Below are positions 1-7,525 of a DNA stretch of 25,917 bases, in pieces; the stretch's first letter is position 1, and every line of letters starts with the position of its first letter. This DNA is from SURF-21 sp964462595 (lineage in GTDB: Bacteria; Actinomycetota; Geothermincolia; Geothermincolales; RBG-13-55-18), in the NCBI GenBank assembly GCA_964462595.1, contig CAYWXM010000021.1, positions 1 through 25,917 of the forward strand, read 5' to 3'. Under the pieces are notes generated by a model. It searched no databases, was not told the DNA's origin, and saw only the letters and a list, made by a program, of their open reading frames with translations. A program made the position numbers and the translations under genes.

Positions 1-197
1 ATATGAACTCCAGCAGCACAAAATGCATGCTGGATATCCTTGATCTGCTCGGCAATGCGGCAAATCAGGGCTGCAGGGTAAAAGTCCTATGGTACTATGA
101 AAAGGAGAATGAAAGGGCTCTTGATGTGGCTGAAGAGTTTAAGGAAGATGTAAACATCCCGTTTGAAATTATTCCTATAGAAAGCAGGGGGGTATAA
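1..197 (+). CDS. SiaC family regulatory phosphoprotein (DUF1987), 3' part only
   Basis: Only the last 64 codons are visible; the reading frame is open to the left edge, so the start lies outside the window. The segment begins with NSSSTKCMLDILDLL and continues with VKVLWYYEKENERALDVAEEFKED, matching the C-terminal half of SiaC/DUF1987 proteins, which have an STAS-like fold of about 120-130 residues. In Pseudomonas, SiaC is phosphorylated by SiaB near the equivalent NTSS stretch, dephosphorylated by SiaA, and controls a diguanylate cyclase. The residue alignment is by eye. The gene ends two bases before the hybrid kinase start, so the two are almost certainly one operon. GC is about 35%, far below the rest of the window. 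Confidence 0.8.
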   Translation, partial: MNSSSTKCMLDILDLLGNAANQGCRVKVLWYYEKENERALDVAEEFKEDVNIPFEIIPIESRGV

Positions 198-199
198 TT

Positions 200-2386
200 A
201 TGACATCAAAGGCAGACGCTGTTTCAGACAAACTGAAGAACACATTAATGGATAAACTGCCCTCTCTTAAAGCTGATTCAACTGAAAAAGGGAGGTTGTT
301 TTATGAAACAGCCCTTGCTTATATTAAGATTTCCGAGCGTCTTGATAAGCTCATTTCGATTACTGACAAGTATCAGATGGATGCTATTGAAGTCGGCAAT
401 CAACTGCGGAAGTCTCAGGAAGAGCTTGTAAAGGCAAAAGAGGAGGCTGAGACGGCAAACAGTGCAAAAAGCCAGTTTCTTGCCAATATGAGCCACGAGA
501 TACGCACCCCGATGAACGGCGTGATAGGGATGTGCGAGCTGCTGCTCGACACCGAACTTACTGACGAGCAGAGAGAGTACGCGGAGACGCTCAGGAGGTC
601 AGGCGAGGACCTGCTGGCGATAATCAACGACATCCTCGATTTTTCGAAGATAGAGGCGAGGAAGATGGAGCTGTCACCCGCCCCATTTATGCTGCGCGAG
701 AACGTCGGCACCACCATGAAGGCATTGGCGGTAAGAGCCAACGAAAAGGGGATCGAGCTTGTCGTCGAGATCCCCGAAGAGGTCCCGGACCAGATGGTGG
801 GCGACTGGGGCAAGCTGCGCCAGGTGTTGGTAAACCTCGTGGGCAACGCCATCAAGTTCACCGAGAAGGGCGAGATAGTACTCCGTATCCAACTCGAGTC
901 GCAAGAGAACGGCAGCGTCGTGCTGGCGTTCTCCGTCTCGGACACGGGTATCGGCATTCCTTACCAACAACAGGAGTCCATCTTCTCCTCCTTCACCCAG
1001 GCGGACTCCTCCAACACCCGCGCATACGGGGGCACCGGCCTCGGCCTGACCATATCGGCGCAGCTGGTCGAGATGATGGGCGGGACCATCTCGGTTGAGA
1101 GCGAGCCGGGCAATGGAAGCATCTTCACCTTTGACGTGGGGCTCGCCCTGGACACCGAGCCGCCCGAGTCGGTAGCGAGGCTGGAACCGCCCGACCTTCA
1201 AGGGTTGAGGATCCTGGTGGTCGACGACAACGCGACCAACAGGCGTGTCCTCGAGGGCATGCTGAGCAACTGGGGAATGGTCCCGACGTCCTGCGCCGGC
1301 GGTCCCGAGGCCCTCACGGCCATGGAGGCAGCCGCAAAAGGCACCGGGAAGTTCGCCCTGGTCCTGCTGGACCTGCGCATGCCCGTGATGGACGGCTTCG
1401 AATTCGCCGAGCGCGTAAGGAACGACCCTGCCTACTCCGGCATCGCCATCATCCTTCTGACCTCGGCGATCCACCCGGGGGACTCTACGCGCATGATGGA
1501 ACTGGGGATCGACAGATCGATCACCAAGCCTGTTACCCGGTCCGAGCTGCTCGACGCGATTATTGTCGCTCTTGCGGGCGAACGGCATGCCGAGCCCGAG
1601 GCCGCGCCCGAGGCCGCGCCCGGAGCAGGCTACAGCATACTCCTTGCCGAAGACAACGAGATCAACAGGATAGTCGCCAGCCGCATGCTGGAGCGGGGGG
1701 GGCATCTGGTGGTTACCGCGACCGACGGCGGGGAGGCGGTGGCCGCTTTCGCACGCGGCCACTTCGACCTCGTACTGATGGATATACAGATGCCGGTGAT
1801 GGACGGCATCCAGGCCACGGCCGCTATAAGAAGCGCCGAGAAGGACACCGGGCAGCATGTGCCGATAGTCGCCTTGACGGCGCACGCGATGAAGGGAGAC
1901 GAAGAGCGTTTCCTGAACGCGGGAATGGACGGGTACCTCTCGAAACCCATAACCTTCGAGTCGCTGTACCAGATTATCGAGCAGCTACTCGGCCCGGGCA
2001 GCGTGGCCGCGCTCCGCGAAGTCGTCGGGGGGGAGCCTGGAGTACACATCGACGAAGGCAGGTTCCTGCACCTGGTGGGTGGTGACCGGGATCTGGCAAG
2101 AGAAGTCGTCCAACTCTATTTCAAGCATTATCCGGGGCGACTGCGGGAAATCGCGCGCGCGATATCGGCTGGCGACGCGGAGCAGCTGCACCTGGCGGCC
2201 CACGCCCTCAAAGGCGCCGTCTCGAACCTCGCCGCAGACAGGGCTTCCGAGCTCGCCTACGTGCTCGAGCGAATGGGCCATGAAAGTGATCTCGAGGCCG
2301 CCGTTGAGGTCCTGGATGACCTGGAGGTGGAGCTGGACGCGATCGCGGCATTCTTCCGCGAGGGGGGGTGGACAGACGAAACGTAA
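200..2386 (+). CDS. Hybrid histidine kinase: coiled coil-HisKA-HATPase-REC-REC-HPt
   Basis: A 728-residue soluble hybrid kinase; no membrane segment is seen. Residues 1-95 are helical and end in a coiled coil. HisKA has SHEIRTPMNG with phospho-acceptor His99. The ATPase domain has an N-box (Asn212, Asn216), G1 (Asp248-Thr-Gly) and G2 (GGTGLGL, 277-283). Receiver 1 (about 336-460) has VVDDN, Asp391 and Lys443. Receiver 2 (about 478-598) has AEDNEINR, Asp528, Thr560 and Lys582. A C-terminal HPt (about 620-728) carries His668 in AHALKG. This is the BarA/EvgS-type phosphorelay order, with every phospho-site present. The ATG follows an AGGGGGG site at 187-192. The upstream SiaC gene suggests input from the SiaC module rather than an extracellular ligand. 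GC changes from about 36% before base 420 to 60-65% after base 540, so the gene may be chimeric. Confidence 0.93.
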   Translation: MTSKADAVSDKLKNTLMDKLPSLKADSTEKGRLFYETALAYIKISERLDKLISITDKYQMDAIEVGNQLRKSQEELVKAKEEAETANSAKSQFLANMSHEIRTPMNGVIGMCELLLDTELTDEQREYAETLRRSGEDLLAIINDILDFSKIEARKMELSPAPFMLRENVGTTMKALAVRANEKGIELVVEIPEEVPDQMVGDWGKLRQVLVNLVGNAIKFTEKGEIVLRIQLESQENGSVVLAFSVSDTGIGIPYQQQESIFSSFTQADSSNTRAYGGTGLGLTISAQLVEMMGGTISVESEPGNGSIFTFDVGLALDTEPPESVARLEPPDLQGLRILVVDDNATNRRVLEGMLSNWGMVPTSCAGGPEALTAMEAAAKGTGKFALVLLDLRMPVMDGFEFAERVRNDPAYSGIAIILLTSAIHPGDSTRMMELGIDRSITKPVTRSELLDAIIVALAGERHAEPEAAPEAAPGAGYSILLAEDNEINRIVASRMLERGGHLVVTATDGGEAVAAFARGHFDLVLMDIQMPVMDGIQATAAIRSAEKDTGQHVPIVALTAHAMKGDEERFLNAGMDGYLSKPITFESLYQIIEQLLGPGSVAALREVVGGEPGVHIDEGRFLHLVGGDRDLAREVVQLYFKHYPGRLREIARAISAGDAEQLHLAAHALKGAVSNLAADRASELAYVLERMGHESDLEAAVEVLDDLEVELDAIAAFFREGGWTDET

Positions 2387-2720
2387 CCGCCGGCCGCTTG
2401 AGCCGTCCCCGTCCCGCTACAGCCGGAACCCCTCGAAGAGATCCCAGATCGCCTCCACTCTCTTCATCCGCACAACCCCATACGAGTTCTTCCAGCTTCG
2501 AGCCCTTCAGGATTTTTCCTCTCCTCATTCTAATGCCCGCCCGCGCTGGAATCGAACCGCCCCCGTGGCGGGTGCCCTCGTTCGTGCGCGTCTTCCGCGC
2601 CCGGCGGCCGATGCGGAGTCCCGGGCTATCTCGCATCGGCGGAAGGTTATATGCCGGAGTTGTAGTAGATTGTAATAGCCGGGTTGGCATGGTGAACCCC
2701 GAAAGAAAGGACTGCCGCCT
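2387..2720. other. Intergenic region with an inverted repeat
   Basis: No credible gene is seen in these 334 bases. A perfect 9-bp inverted repeat lies at 2607-2615 and 2632-2640 (GCCGATGCG and CGCATCGGC, 16-nt loop). It has no following T-run, so it is not a canonical intrinsic terminator, but it sits where one could separate the kinase from the ABC genes. A purine-rich site at 2701-2710 (GAAAGAAAGG) precedes the TTG start at 2721. A minus-strand stretch near 2540-2555 resembles a tRNA T-loop but does not fold. Confidence 0.5.
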
Positions 2721-3572
2721 TTGCCGATACAAGCGCAGGAAGCGGACCCAGCCCTTATCGTGACAGATGTGGTCAAAGACTACCCCCGGCCGCCTGCGGG
2801 GTGGCGCTCTTTCTTCCTCCCCTCCTGGACGCAGGGAAGCGTGCGCGCCCTGGACGGCGTGAGTTTCCGCGTCAGGCGAGGCAGCGTCTTCGGGCTGCTG
2901 GGGACCAACGGAGCGGGGAAGACCACCCTGATCAAGATATGCTACAACCTGCTCGCGCCCACCTCGGGTTCGGTGACGGTGCTGGGCGAGGACCCACTCC
3001 ATCACGGCCGCCGCATCCGCGCCCGCATGGGGATGGTCAACAGCGAGGAGCGCAGCTTCTACTGGCGCCTCTCCGGCCGCCGCAACCTGGAGTTCTTCGC
3101 GGCGCTGCAGGATATGGACCGCGCCTCGGCCGCCCGGCGCATCGCGGAGCTGGGCGAGCTCACGGGTATATCGGGATACCTGGACGCGCCTTTCTCGGAT
3201 TATTCCACGGGTATGCGGCAGAAGACGGCGGTGGCGCGCGCCCTGCTGCACGACCCGGAGGTCCTGCTCATGGACGAGCCCACCCGCTCCCTCTCCCCCG
3301 ACGCCGCCTATCCCTTGCAGGATTTCATTCGCGCAGAACTGGCCGGCGGGAGGGGAAAGACGATGCTGCTGGCGACCCAGGACATGGACGAGGCGGAGCG
3401 CATGTGCGACGACCTGGCCCTGCTCCACCGCGGCCGCCTGCTCTACCTGGGCACCCTCGCCGGGCTGCTGGAGTTGGGGCGCCGCGAGCTGGGGGAGGGC
3501 TCGGGGCTCGGCGACATCTTCGTGGAGCTGGTGCGGCGGGACGACGCGGCGCGGGGTGGTGGTGCGGCATGA
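2721..3572 (+). CDS. ABC-2 type transporter, ATP-binding protein
   Basis: A 283-residue cytoplasmic ATPase that would energise export by the permease encoded next. Walker A is GTNGAGKTT (61-69), the ABC signature is YSTGMRQ (161-167) and Walker B is VLLMDE (181-186). The switch position reads LATQDMDEAE with Gln220 where most ABC ATPases have His; DrrA-like drug exporters often carry Gln here. The start used is TTG at 2721, about ten bases after GAAAGAAAGG; the in-frame GTG at 2760 is an alternative that would remove 13 residues. The stop overlaps the permease start by four bases (ATGA). The substrate cannot be told from sequence; DrrA/CcmA/NodI-like exporters are the nearest group. Confidence 0.92.
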   Translation: MPIQAQEADPALIVTDVVKDYPRPPAGWRSFFLPSWTQGSVRALDGVSFRVRRGSVFGLLGTNGAGKTTLIKICYNLLAPTSGSVTVLGEDPLHHGRRIRARMGMVNSEERSFYWRLSGRRNLEFFAALQDMDRASAARRIAELGELTGISGYLDAPFSDYSTGMRQKTAVARALLHDPEVLLMDEPTRSLSPDAAYPLQDFIRAELAGGRGKTMLLATQDMDEAERMCDDLALLHRGRLLYLGTLAGLLELGRRELGEGSGLGDIFVELVRRDDAARGGGAA

Positions 3573-4360
3573 GAAAAGCGTACGCCTTCCTCAGGCGCGA
3601 CTTCTTCATCGAGGCGAGCTACCGCCTCAATTTCCTGCTCTCCCTGGCGAGCGTGGTCTTCGCCATAGCCATCTTCTATTTCATGGGGAAGATCGTGGAC
3701 CCCGCCGCCGTCCAGGACACCGCCGACGATTATTTCTCCTTCGTCCTGGTGGGGATAGCGATGGCCATGTACCTGCGCACCGGGCTGGGCTCCTTCGCCG
3801 AGAGCGTGCGCGAGGAGCAGATGATGGGGACACTGGAGGCCATGATGTCCACCCCCACCTCGCTGACCACCATCATCCTCTCCTCCTCCGTGTGGCGCTT
3901 TCTCTTCACCTCCGCCTCGGTTCTGGCCTTCCTGGTGGTGGGGGCCTTCTTCGGCGTCTCCTTCGCCGGGGCCAACATAGCGGCGGCCCTGCTCCTGCTC
4001 GCCCTGACCGTCGCGTGCTACGCCGCCCTGGGCATCATCTCCGCCAGCTTCATCATCGTCTTCAAGCGTGGCGACCCCATAAACTGGGCGGTGAGCAGCC
4101 TCTCCATCTTCCTGGGGGGGGTCTTCTACCCCGTTTCCGTCCTCCCCGGCTGGCTGCAGTTCTTCTCGCGCCTGCTCCCCATGACCTGGGCCCTGGACGG
4201 CATGCGCGGGGCGCTGCTCAAGGGCGAGAGCTTCTCCTCCCTCTGGCAGGAATTCCTCGCCCTTATCATCATCGCGGCCGTGCTCGTGCCGCTGAGCCTC
4301 GTCCTTTTCCGTCTCTCGGTGCATTACGCGCGCAAGAACGGCACCCTGGTCAAATATTGA
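3569..4360 (+). CDS. ABC-2 type transporter, permease
   Basis: A 263-residue polytopic protein starting at the ATG that overlaps the ATPase stop, which implies translational coupling. About six hydrophobic segments are visible, roughly at residues 20-40, 55-72, 108-130, 136-160, 172-190 and 230-250. The ABC-2 family hallmark REEQMMGTLEAMMSTP (81-96) lies between the second and third. The stretch VFYPVSVLPGWLQFFSRLLPMTW (about 175-197) is the conserved loop before the last helix in this family. It should form the membrane channel of the exporter with the preceding ATPase. The transported compound is unknown. Confidence 0.9.
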   Translation: MRKAYAFLRRDFFIEASYRLNFLLSLASVVFAIAIFYFMGKIVDPAAVQDTADDYFSFVLVGIAMAMYLRTGLGSFAESVREEQMMGTLEAMMSTPTSLTTIILSSSVWRFLFTSASVLAFLVVGAFFGVSFAGANIAAALLLLALTVACYAALGIISASFIIVFKRGDPINWAVSSLSIFLGGVFYPVSVLPGWLQFFSRLLPMTWALDGMRGALLKGESFSSLWQEFLALIIIAAVLVPLSLVLFRLSVHYARKNGTLVKY

Positions 4361-4493
4361 TCTCTCGCGCAGGACGGCAAGTAATGAGGCCATGACCTGC
4401 CGTGCCTCCTCGAGCATGCGGGCCTCGCGCTCTGCGCCTGTCCGGCCCTCGCACCCTCACCAGATGTAATGAAAATCGCGGCCCCAAAGGCAG

Positions 4494-4522
4494 GTTTATG
4501 GCCGGCGGGAGATGAATATAAT
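4494..4522 (+). promoter_or_regulatory. Possible sigma-70 type promoter
   Basis: A perfect TATAAT lies at 4517-4522, preceded at 17 bases by GTTTAT (4494-4499), a poor -35 box. It sits 74 bases upstream of the decarboxylase-like gene, in an otherwise gene-free stretch of 235 bases after the permease. Support is the -10 box alone. Confidence 0.35.
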
Positions 4523-4595
4523 ACAAGTAAAGGGAGCGCAGGTAGAGTATATGCGGTTGGATTCATTTCGACCCTAACGGAGACAGGAGGGCGCG

Positions 4596-5360
4596 ATGGA
4601 AAGCAAATTCCTCGAGGATATCGAGCAGCATGAGGTGGACATCAGCGGCGGGACGTGCGAGGTGCCCATCCTCTACCGTGATGTCTTCGCCATTTTTGGC
4701 GCCTTCACCGCTCCCACCTTGAAGCTGAAGCAGCTCCTGCCGACCTCCAAGCTGGTGCCGGTGGAGATCTACCCCGGCAAAGGCCTGCTCAGCTTCATGG
4801 CCGCCGACTACCGCGACACCTCCATCGGCCCCTACAGGGAATTCGCGATCACGATACCCGCACGCTATCACCCCCGCTTCAACCCTCCCCTCTTCCCGGT
4901 GCTGCGCATGTCGGCTTCGCTCTCCTTCGAGGCATTCATATGGCAGCTTCCGCTCACCTCGGAGGTGGGGTTGCACGCGGGCATAGACATCTGGGGGTTT
5001 CCCAAGTTCATCGCCGACATCGACTTCAGCGAGGACGCGGATTCCGTCAGCTGCACCCTGGCCGAGGAAGGCGAGCATATACTCACCCTGGAGGTAAAGA
5101 AAAACCCCGCGCGCATAAAGACCTACTTCGACTACACCCTCTTCTCGGTCAAAGACCGCGAGCTGCTGCGCACACACATGGACGGCATTTCCGGCTCGAT
5201 GGGCAGGAGCTTCAAGCCGGGAAGCGCAAGCCTTGCTCTCGGCGAGCATACGATATCGCGCCGCATACGCGAGGTAGCGCCCGGGAAGAGCATGATGACC
5301 ATGTACATTCCCCGCGGCCAGATGATCCTGCCCGAGGCGGAGGAAAGCCTCGCCCTTTGA
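4596..5360 (+). CDS. Acetoacetate decarboxylase family protein
   Basis: A 254-residue soluble protein of the ADC-like fold. The stretch around residues 129-141 reads GIDIWGFPKFIAD, placing Lys137 where Clostridium acetobutylicum decarboxylase has its Schiff-base lysine. In that enzyme a second lysine follows directly and lowers the pKa of the first; here the next residue is Phe138. Many ADC-superfamily members lack this second lysine and act as aldolases, dehydratases or have no known activity, so acetoacetate decarboxylation should not be assumed. The ATG follows AGGAGG at 4585-4590 with a five-base spacer. It is transcribed alone or with the following serpin gene, 133 bases downstream. Confidence 0.85.
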   Translation: MESKFLEDIEQHEVDISGGTCEVPILYRDVFAIFGAFTAPTLKLKQLLPTSKLVPVEIYPGKGLLSFMAADYRDTSIGPYREFAITIPARYHPRFNPPLFPVLRMSASLSFEAFIWQLPLTSEVGLHAGIDIWGFPKFIADIDFSEDADSVSCTLAEEGEHILTLEVKKNPARIKTYFDYTLFSVKDRELLRTHMDGISGSMGRSFKPGSASLALGEHTISRRIREVAPGKSMMTMYIPRGQMILPEAEESLAL

Positions 5361-5480
5361 TCACGCCGGCGGCCGTACAGGTATGCCGCCTGCCGGAAAC
5401 GGCCGAGAAACCCACGCGGGAACTCATGCGCCGCCATAATCATCATTAACCTTAAGGAGTAATCCCGTCCTCGATGTTCT

Positions 5481-5489
5481 GGGGGTGAT
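5481..5489 (+). promoter_or_regulatory. Ribosome binding site that selects the serpin start
   Basis: GGGGGTGAT matches the extended anti-16S complement GGAGGTGAT with one change. Its core lies eight bases before GTG 5494, giving an N-terminus of M-R-K followed by a hydrophobic signal segment. Two other in-frame GTG codons lie at 5485 and 5491; the first would sit inside this site. Confidence 0.55.
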
Positions 5490-5493
5490 AGTG

Positions 5494-6726
5494 GTGAGGA
5501 AGGCCTTTGTCCCGCTGATCGTCCTGTTCGTGGTCTTGCCCATGGCGTACGGGTGCGGCGGAGGCTCCACTCAAACGGAACCGGTCAAAAAAGACATAAA
5601 GGGCTATGACCTGCGCGCGGAAAGCGCCGATTTCGCTTTTGGCCTTTTTCAAAATGTCACCTCGTCCGATTACGGCAACAATATCGTCCTCTCGCCTCTG
5701 AGCGCGAAGCTGGCCCTGGCCATGGCCTACAACGGGGCCAGTGGCGAGACGGCACGGGCCATGACCGAAGTGCTGGACCTCGAGAGCATGAGCCTGGAGG
5801 ATGCCAACCAGCAGCTCCATAACCTCATGACCTCCCTCGAGCAGGCGGACGAAAACGTCCTTTTAGAGATAGCCGACTCTCTGTGGGCGGACGAGGGCAT
5901 CGAATTCAAGGAAGATTTCATGCAGCGCTGCCGCGATTTCTACGCCGCAGAGGTGGCCAGCCTGGACCTGCAGGGACCCGAGGCCGTGGATAGGATCAAC
6001 GCCTGGGCCAGCGAGAAGACCCATGAAAAGATAGACCGTATCGTCGACAGGATCGGCCCCGATGTCATCCTCATACTCCTCAACGCCGTCTACTTCAACG
6101 GCAAATGGGCGACGCCGTTCGACCCGTCGCTTACCGAGGAGGGAGACTTCCGCCTCCTGGACGGCGGCACGGTCTCCGTCCCGCTCATGCACCGGTGGGA
6201 CGAATATCCCTACTACGAAGACGAGGACCTGCAGGCGGTCAGCCTGCCCTACGGTGATGAGAGCGATGGGCGCATGAGCATGTACGTCATCCTGCCCCGC
6301 GAGGGCAGGGACTACGGCGAATTCCTTGGCGCCCTGAACGAAGAGAGTTGGGAAAAGTGGATGGACGCATTCGAGAGCAGGGAGGGGAAACTGGCCCTCC
6401 CGCGCTTCGAGGTCGAATACGAGAAAACACTCAACGACGCCCTCGGGGCCATGGGAATGGGCCCCGCCTTCGAGGGAGGTTTCGAGGGTATGGCCGTGGG
6501 GGGAGAAAACGAGATCTTTATAAGCAAGGTCCTGCAGAAGACCTATATCGACGTCAACGAAGAAGGGACCGAGGCGGCGGCGGTCACGGAAGTCGAGATG
6601 GAATTGACCGCCGTGCCCGCGGACGAGCCTTTCACCATGACCGTGGACCGGCCCTTTTTCTTCGCCATCCGCGACAACCAGACCGGGGCCCTGCTCTTCA
6701 TGGGCTCCATCGTCGACCCATCGTGA
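5494..6726 (+). CDS. Serpin-family protease inhibitor, predicted lipoprotein
   Basis: A serpin of about 410 residues. The N-terminus has a basic start, a hydrophobic stretch and a lipobox-like A-Y-G-C, then a Gly/Ser-rich linker, so it is probably lipid-anchored outside the membrane. Family marks include NIVLSPLSAKLALAMAYNGA near the N-terminus, LLNAVYFNGKWATPFD in the middle and RPFFFAIRDNQTGALLFMG near the end. The reactive-loop hinge reads NEEGTEAAAVTE. Gly at P15, Thr at P14 and small residues at P12-P9 are what inhibitory serpins need for loop insertion, so this one is probably inhibitory. Counting from P15 places P1 near Thr in MELTAVPAD, but the loop is about four residues longer than in alpha-1-antitrypsin, so P1 and the target protease are uncertain. 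Confidence 0.93.
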   Translation: MRKAFVPLIVLFVVLPMAYGCGGGSTQTEPVKKDIKGYDLRAESADFAFGLFQNVTSSDYGNNIVLSPLSAKLALAMAYNGASGETARAMTEVLDLESMSLEDANQQLHNLMTSLEQADENVLLEIADSLWADEGIEFKEDFMQRCRDFYAAEVASLDLQGPEAVDRINAWASEKTHEKIDRIVDRIGPDVILILLNAVYFNGKWATPFDPSLTEEGDFRLLDGGTVSVPLMHRWDEYPYYEDEDLQAVSLPYGDESDGRMSMYVILPREGRDYGEFLGALNEESWEKWMDAFESREGKLALPRFEVEYEKTLNDALGAMGMGPAFEGGFEGMAVGGENEIFISKVLQKTYIDVNEEGTEAAAVTEVEMELTAVPADEPFTMTVDRPFFFAIRDNQTGALLFMGSIVDPS

Positions 6727-6950
6727 AGGGCCGTGCCTCCCATCTTCCGTTCTCGAGCCCGCGAACGGTTCAATATCCATGCCCGCTAGAGAGCTGAAGA
6801 TCAAGGATACGGCACTGCGCTCCCCATCCGTACGGGGGCTATCGGCCCACGGTACATGGTCCTGCATGGCATGTTCTTCCATCGACCATGTCCATGGGAT
6901 AGAATATCAAGCGAAACTTGCCCGACTTTCTTCTGGAGGAGGAGGTTATT

Positions 6951-7373
6951 ATGGCCTTGATAGTATGTCCTGACTGCGGGAAGGAAGTCTCGGATATGGC
7001 ACCAGCCTGTCCGAACTGTGGCTACCCCGTCGCCGACGAGGCGGAAAAGGCGGCGGCGGAAAAGGAAAAGAAGGGTGGCTTGCAGGGCTTTGCCGATTTC
7101 ATCAAAAAGCATGGCGTGGTGGGGCTGGCCATTGGCTTCATCGTCGGTGTCGCGATAGGCACGGTCGTCAACGCACTGGTCGCAGACCTCATCAATCCGG
7201 TCATCGGCGCCATCATCGGGCAGAGCAGCCTGGACACGCTCACTTTCACCATCGGAGATGCCGTGTTCACCTACGGTCATTTCATCGGAGTTCTCATCAA
7301 CTTCGTGATCATCCTGGCCGTGGTCTACTTCGGTTTCAAGGCTCTCCGCCTGGAAAAGCTCGACAATAAGTAA
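6951..7373 (+). CDS. mscL: MscL-family mechanosensitive channel with N-terminal zinc ribbon
   Basis: A 140-residue protein. Residues 1-27 form a zinc ribbon with Cys6, Cys9, Cys20 and Cys23 (CPDCG and CPNCG). A charged Ala/Glu/Lys linker follows (about 28-43). From 45 on, the MscL pattern appears: an amphipathic GFADFIKKHG, TM1 with VGLAIGFIVGVAIG and NALVADLINP (55-84), a short periplasmic loop and TM2 (about 108-130). MscL opens a large pore on membrane tension and protects against osmotic downshock. The ATG at 6951 is chosen because GGAGGAGGAGG (6935-6945) lies just upstream; the longer frame from 6918 starts before this site. The usual cytoplasmic C-terminal helix of MscL is nearly absent, and the ribbon sits at the other end. 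Confidence 0.88.
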   Translation: MALIVCPDCGKEVSDMAPACPNCGYPVADEAEKAAAEKEKKGGLQGFADFIKKHGVVGLAIGFIVGVAIGTVVNALVADLINPVIGAIIGQSSLDTLTFTIGDAVFTYGHFIGVLINFVIILAVVYFGFKALRLEKLDNK

Positions 7374-7422
7374 GCAACTGGAGGGATCGGCTTCTGGCAA
7401 CCGCTCTCTGATCTGACTCAAA

Positions 7423-7446
7423 GGGGCGCGGAAAACACCGCGCCCC
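7423..7446. terminator. GC-rich hairpin between convergent genes
   Basis: GGGGCGCGG (7423-7431), loop AAAACA, CCGCGCCCC (7438-7446): a perfect 9-bp stem between the mscL stop and the convergent RuBisCO-like gene. A clear T-run is missing on both sides, so it may act as a bidirectional terminator or transcript-end stabiliser. Confidence 0.6.
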
Positions 7447-7525
7447 ATCATCCTTCCCGGATAGAAACCGCTGCCCGGGCCGGAAAAGCGCCAGGAAGCG
7501 GGGATCGCTATCCCCAGGCTCGGGC

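Noticed and set aside
674..1885. Long antisense frame under the hybrid kinase, and similar long frames opposite other GC-rich genes
   Set aside because: Low-complexity Arg/Gly/His/Pro composition and no family motifs; they arise from high GC in the true coding strand.
2530..2620. Minus-strand GGTTCGATTCC resembles a tRNA T-arm
   Set aside because: The five-base T-stem does not pair and no acceptor, D or anticodon arms fit at tRNA spacing.
3332..3349. Gln for switch His in the ABC ATPase as a sign of inactivity
   Set aside because: The Gln is Q220 (around 3378-3380), and Gln at this place is common in DrrA-like exporters.
5474..5488. Four-codon leader peptide (ATG to TGA) overlapping the upstream serpin GTG
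   Set aside because: Its AAGGAG site is 14 bases away, too far, and the serpin start at 5494 has its own good ribosome site.
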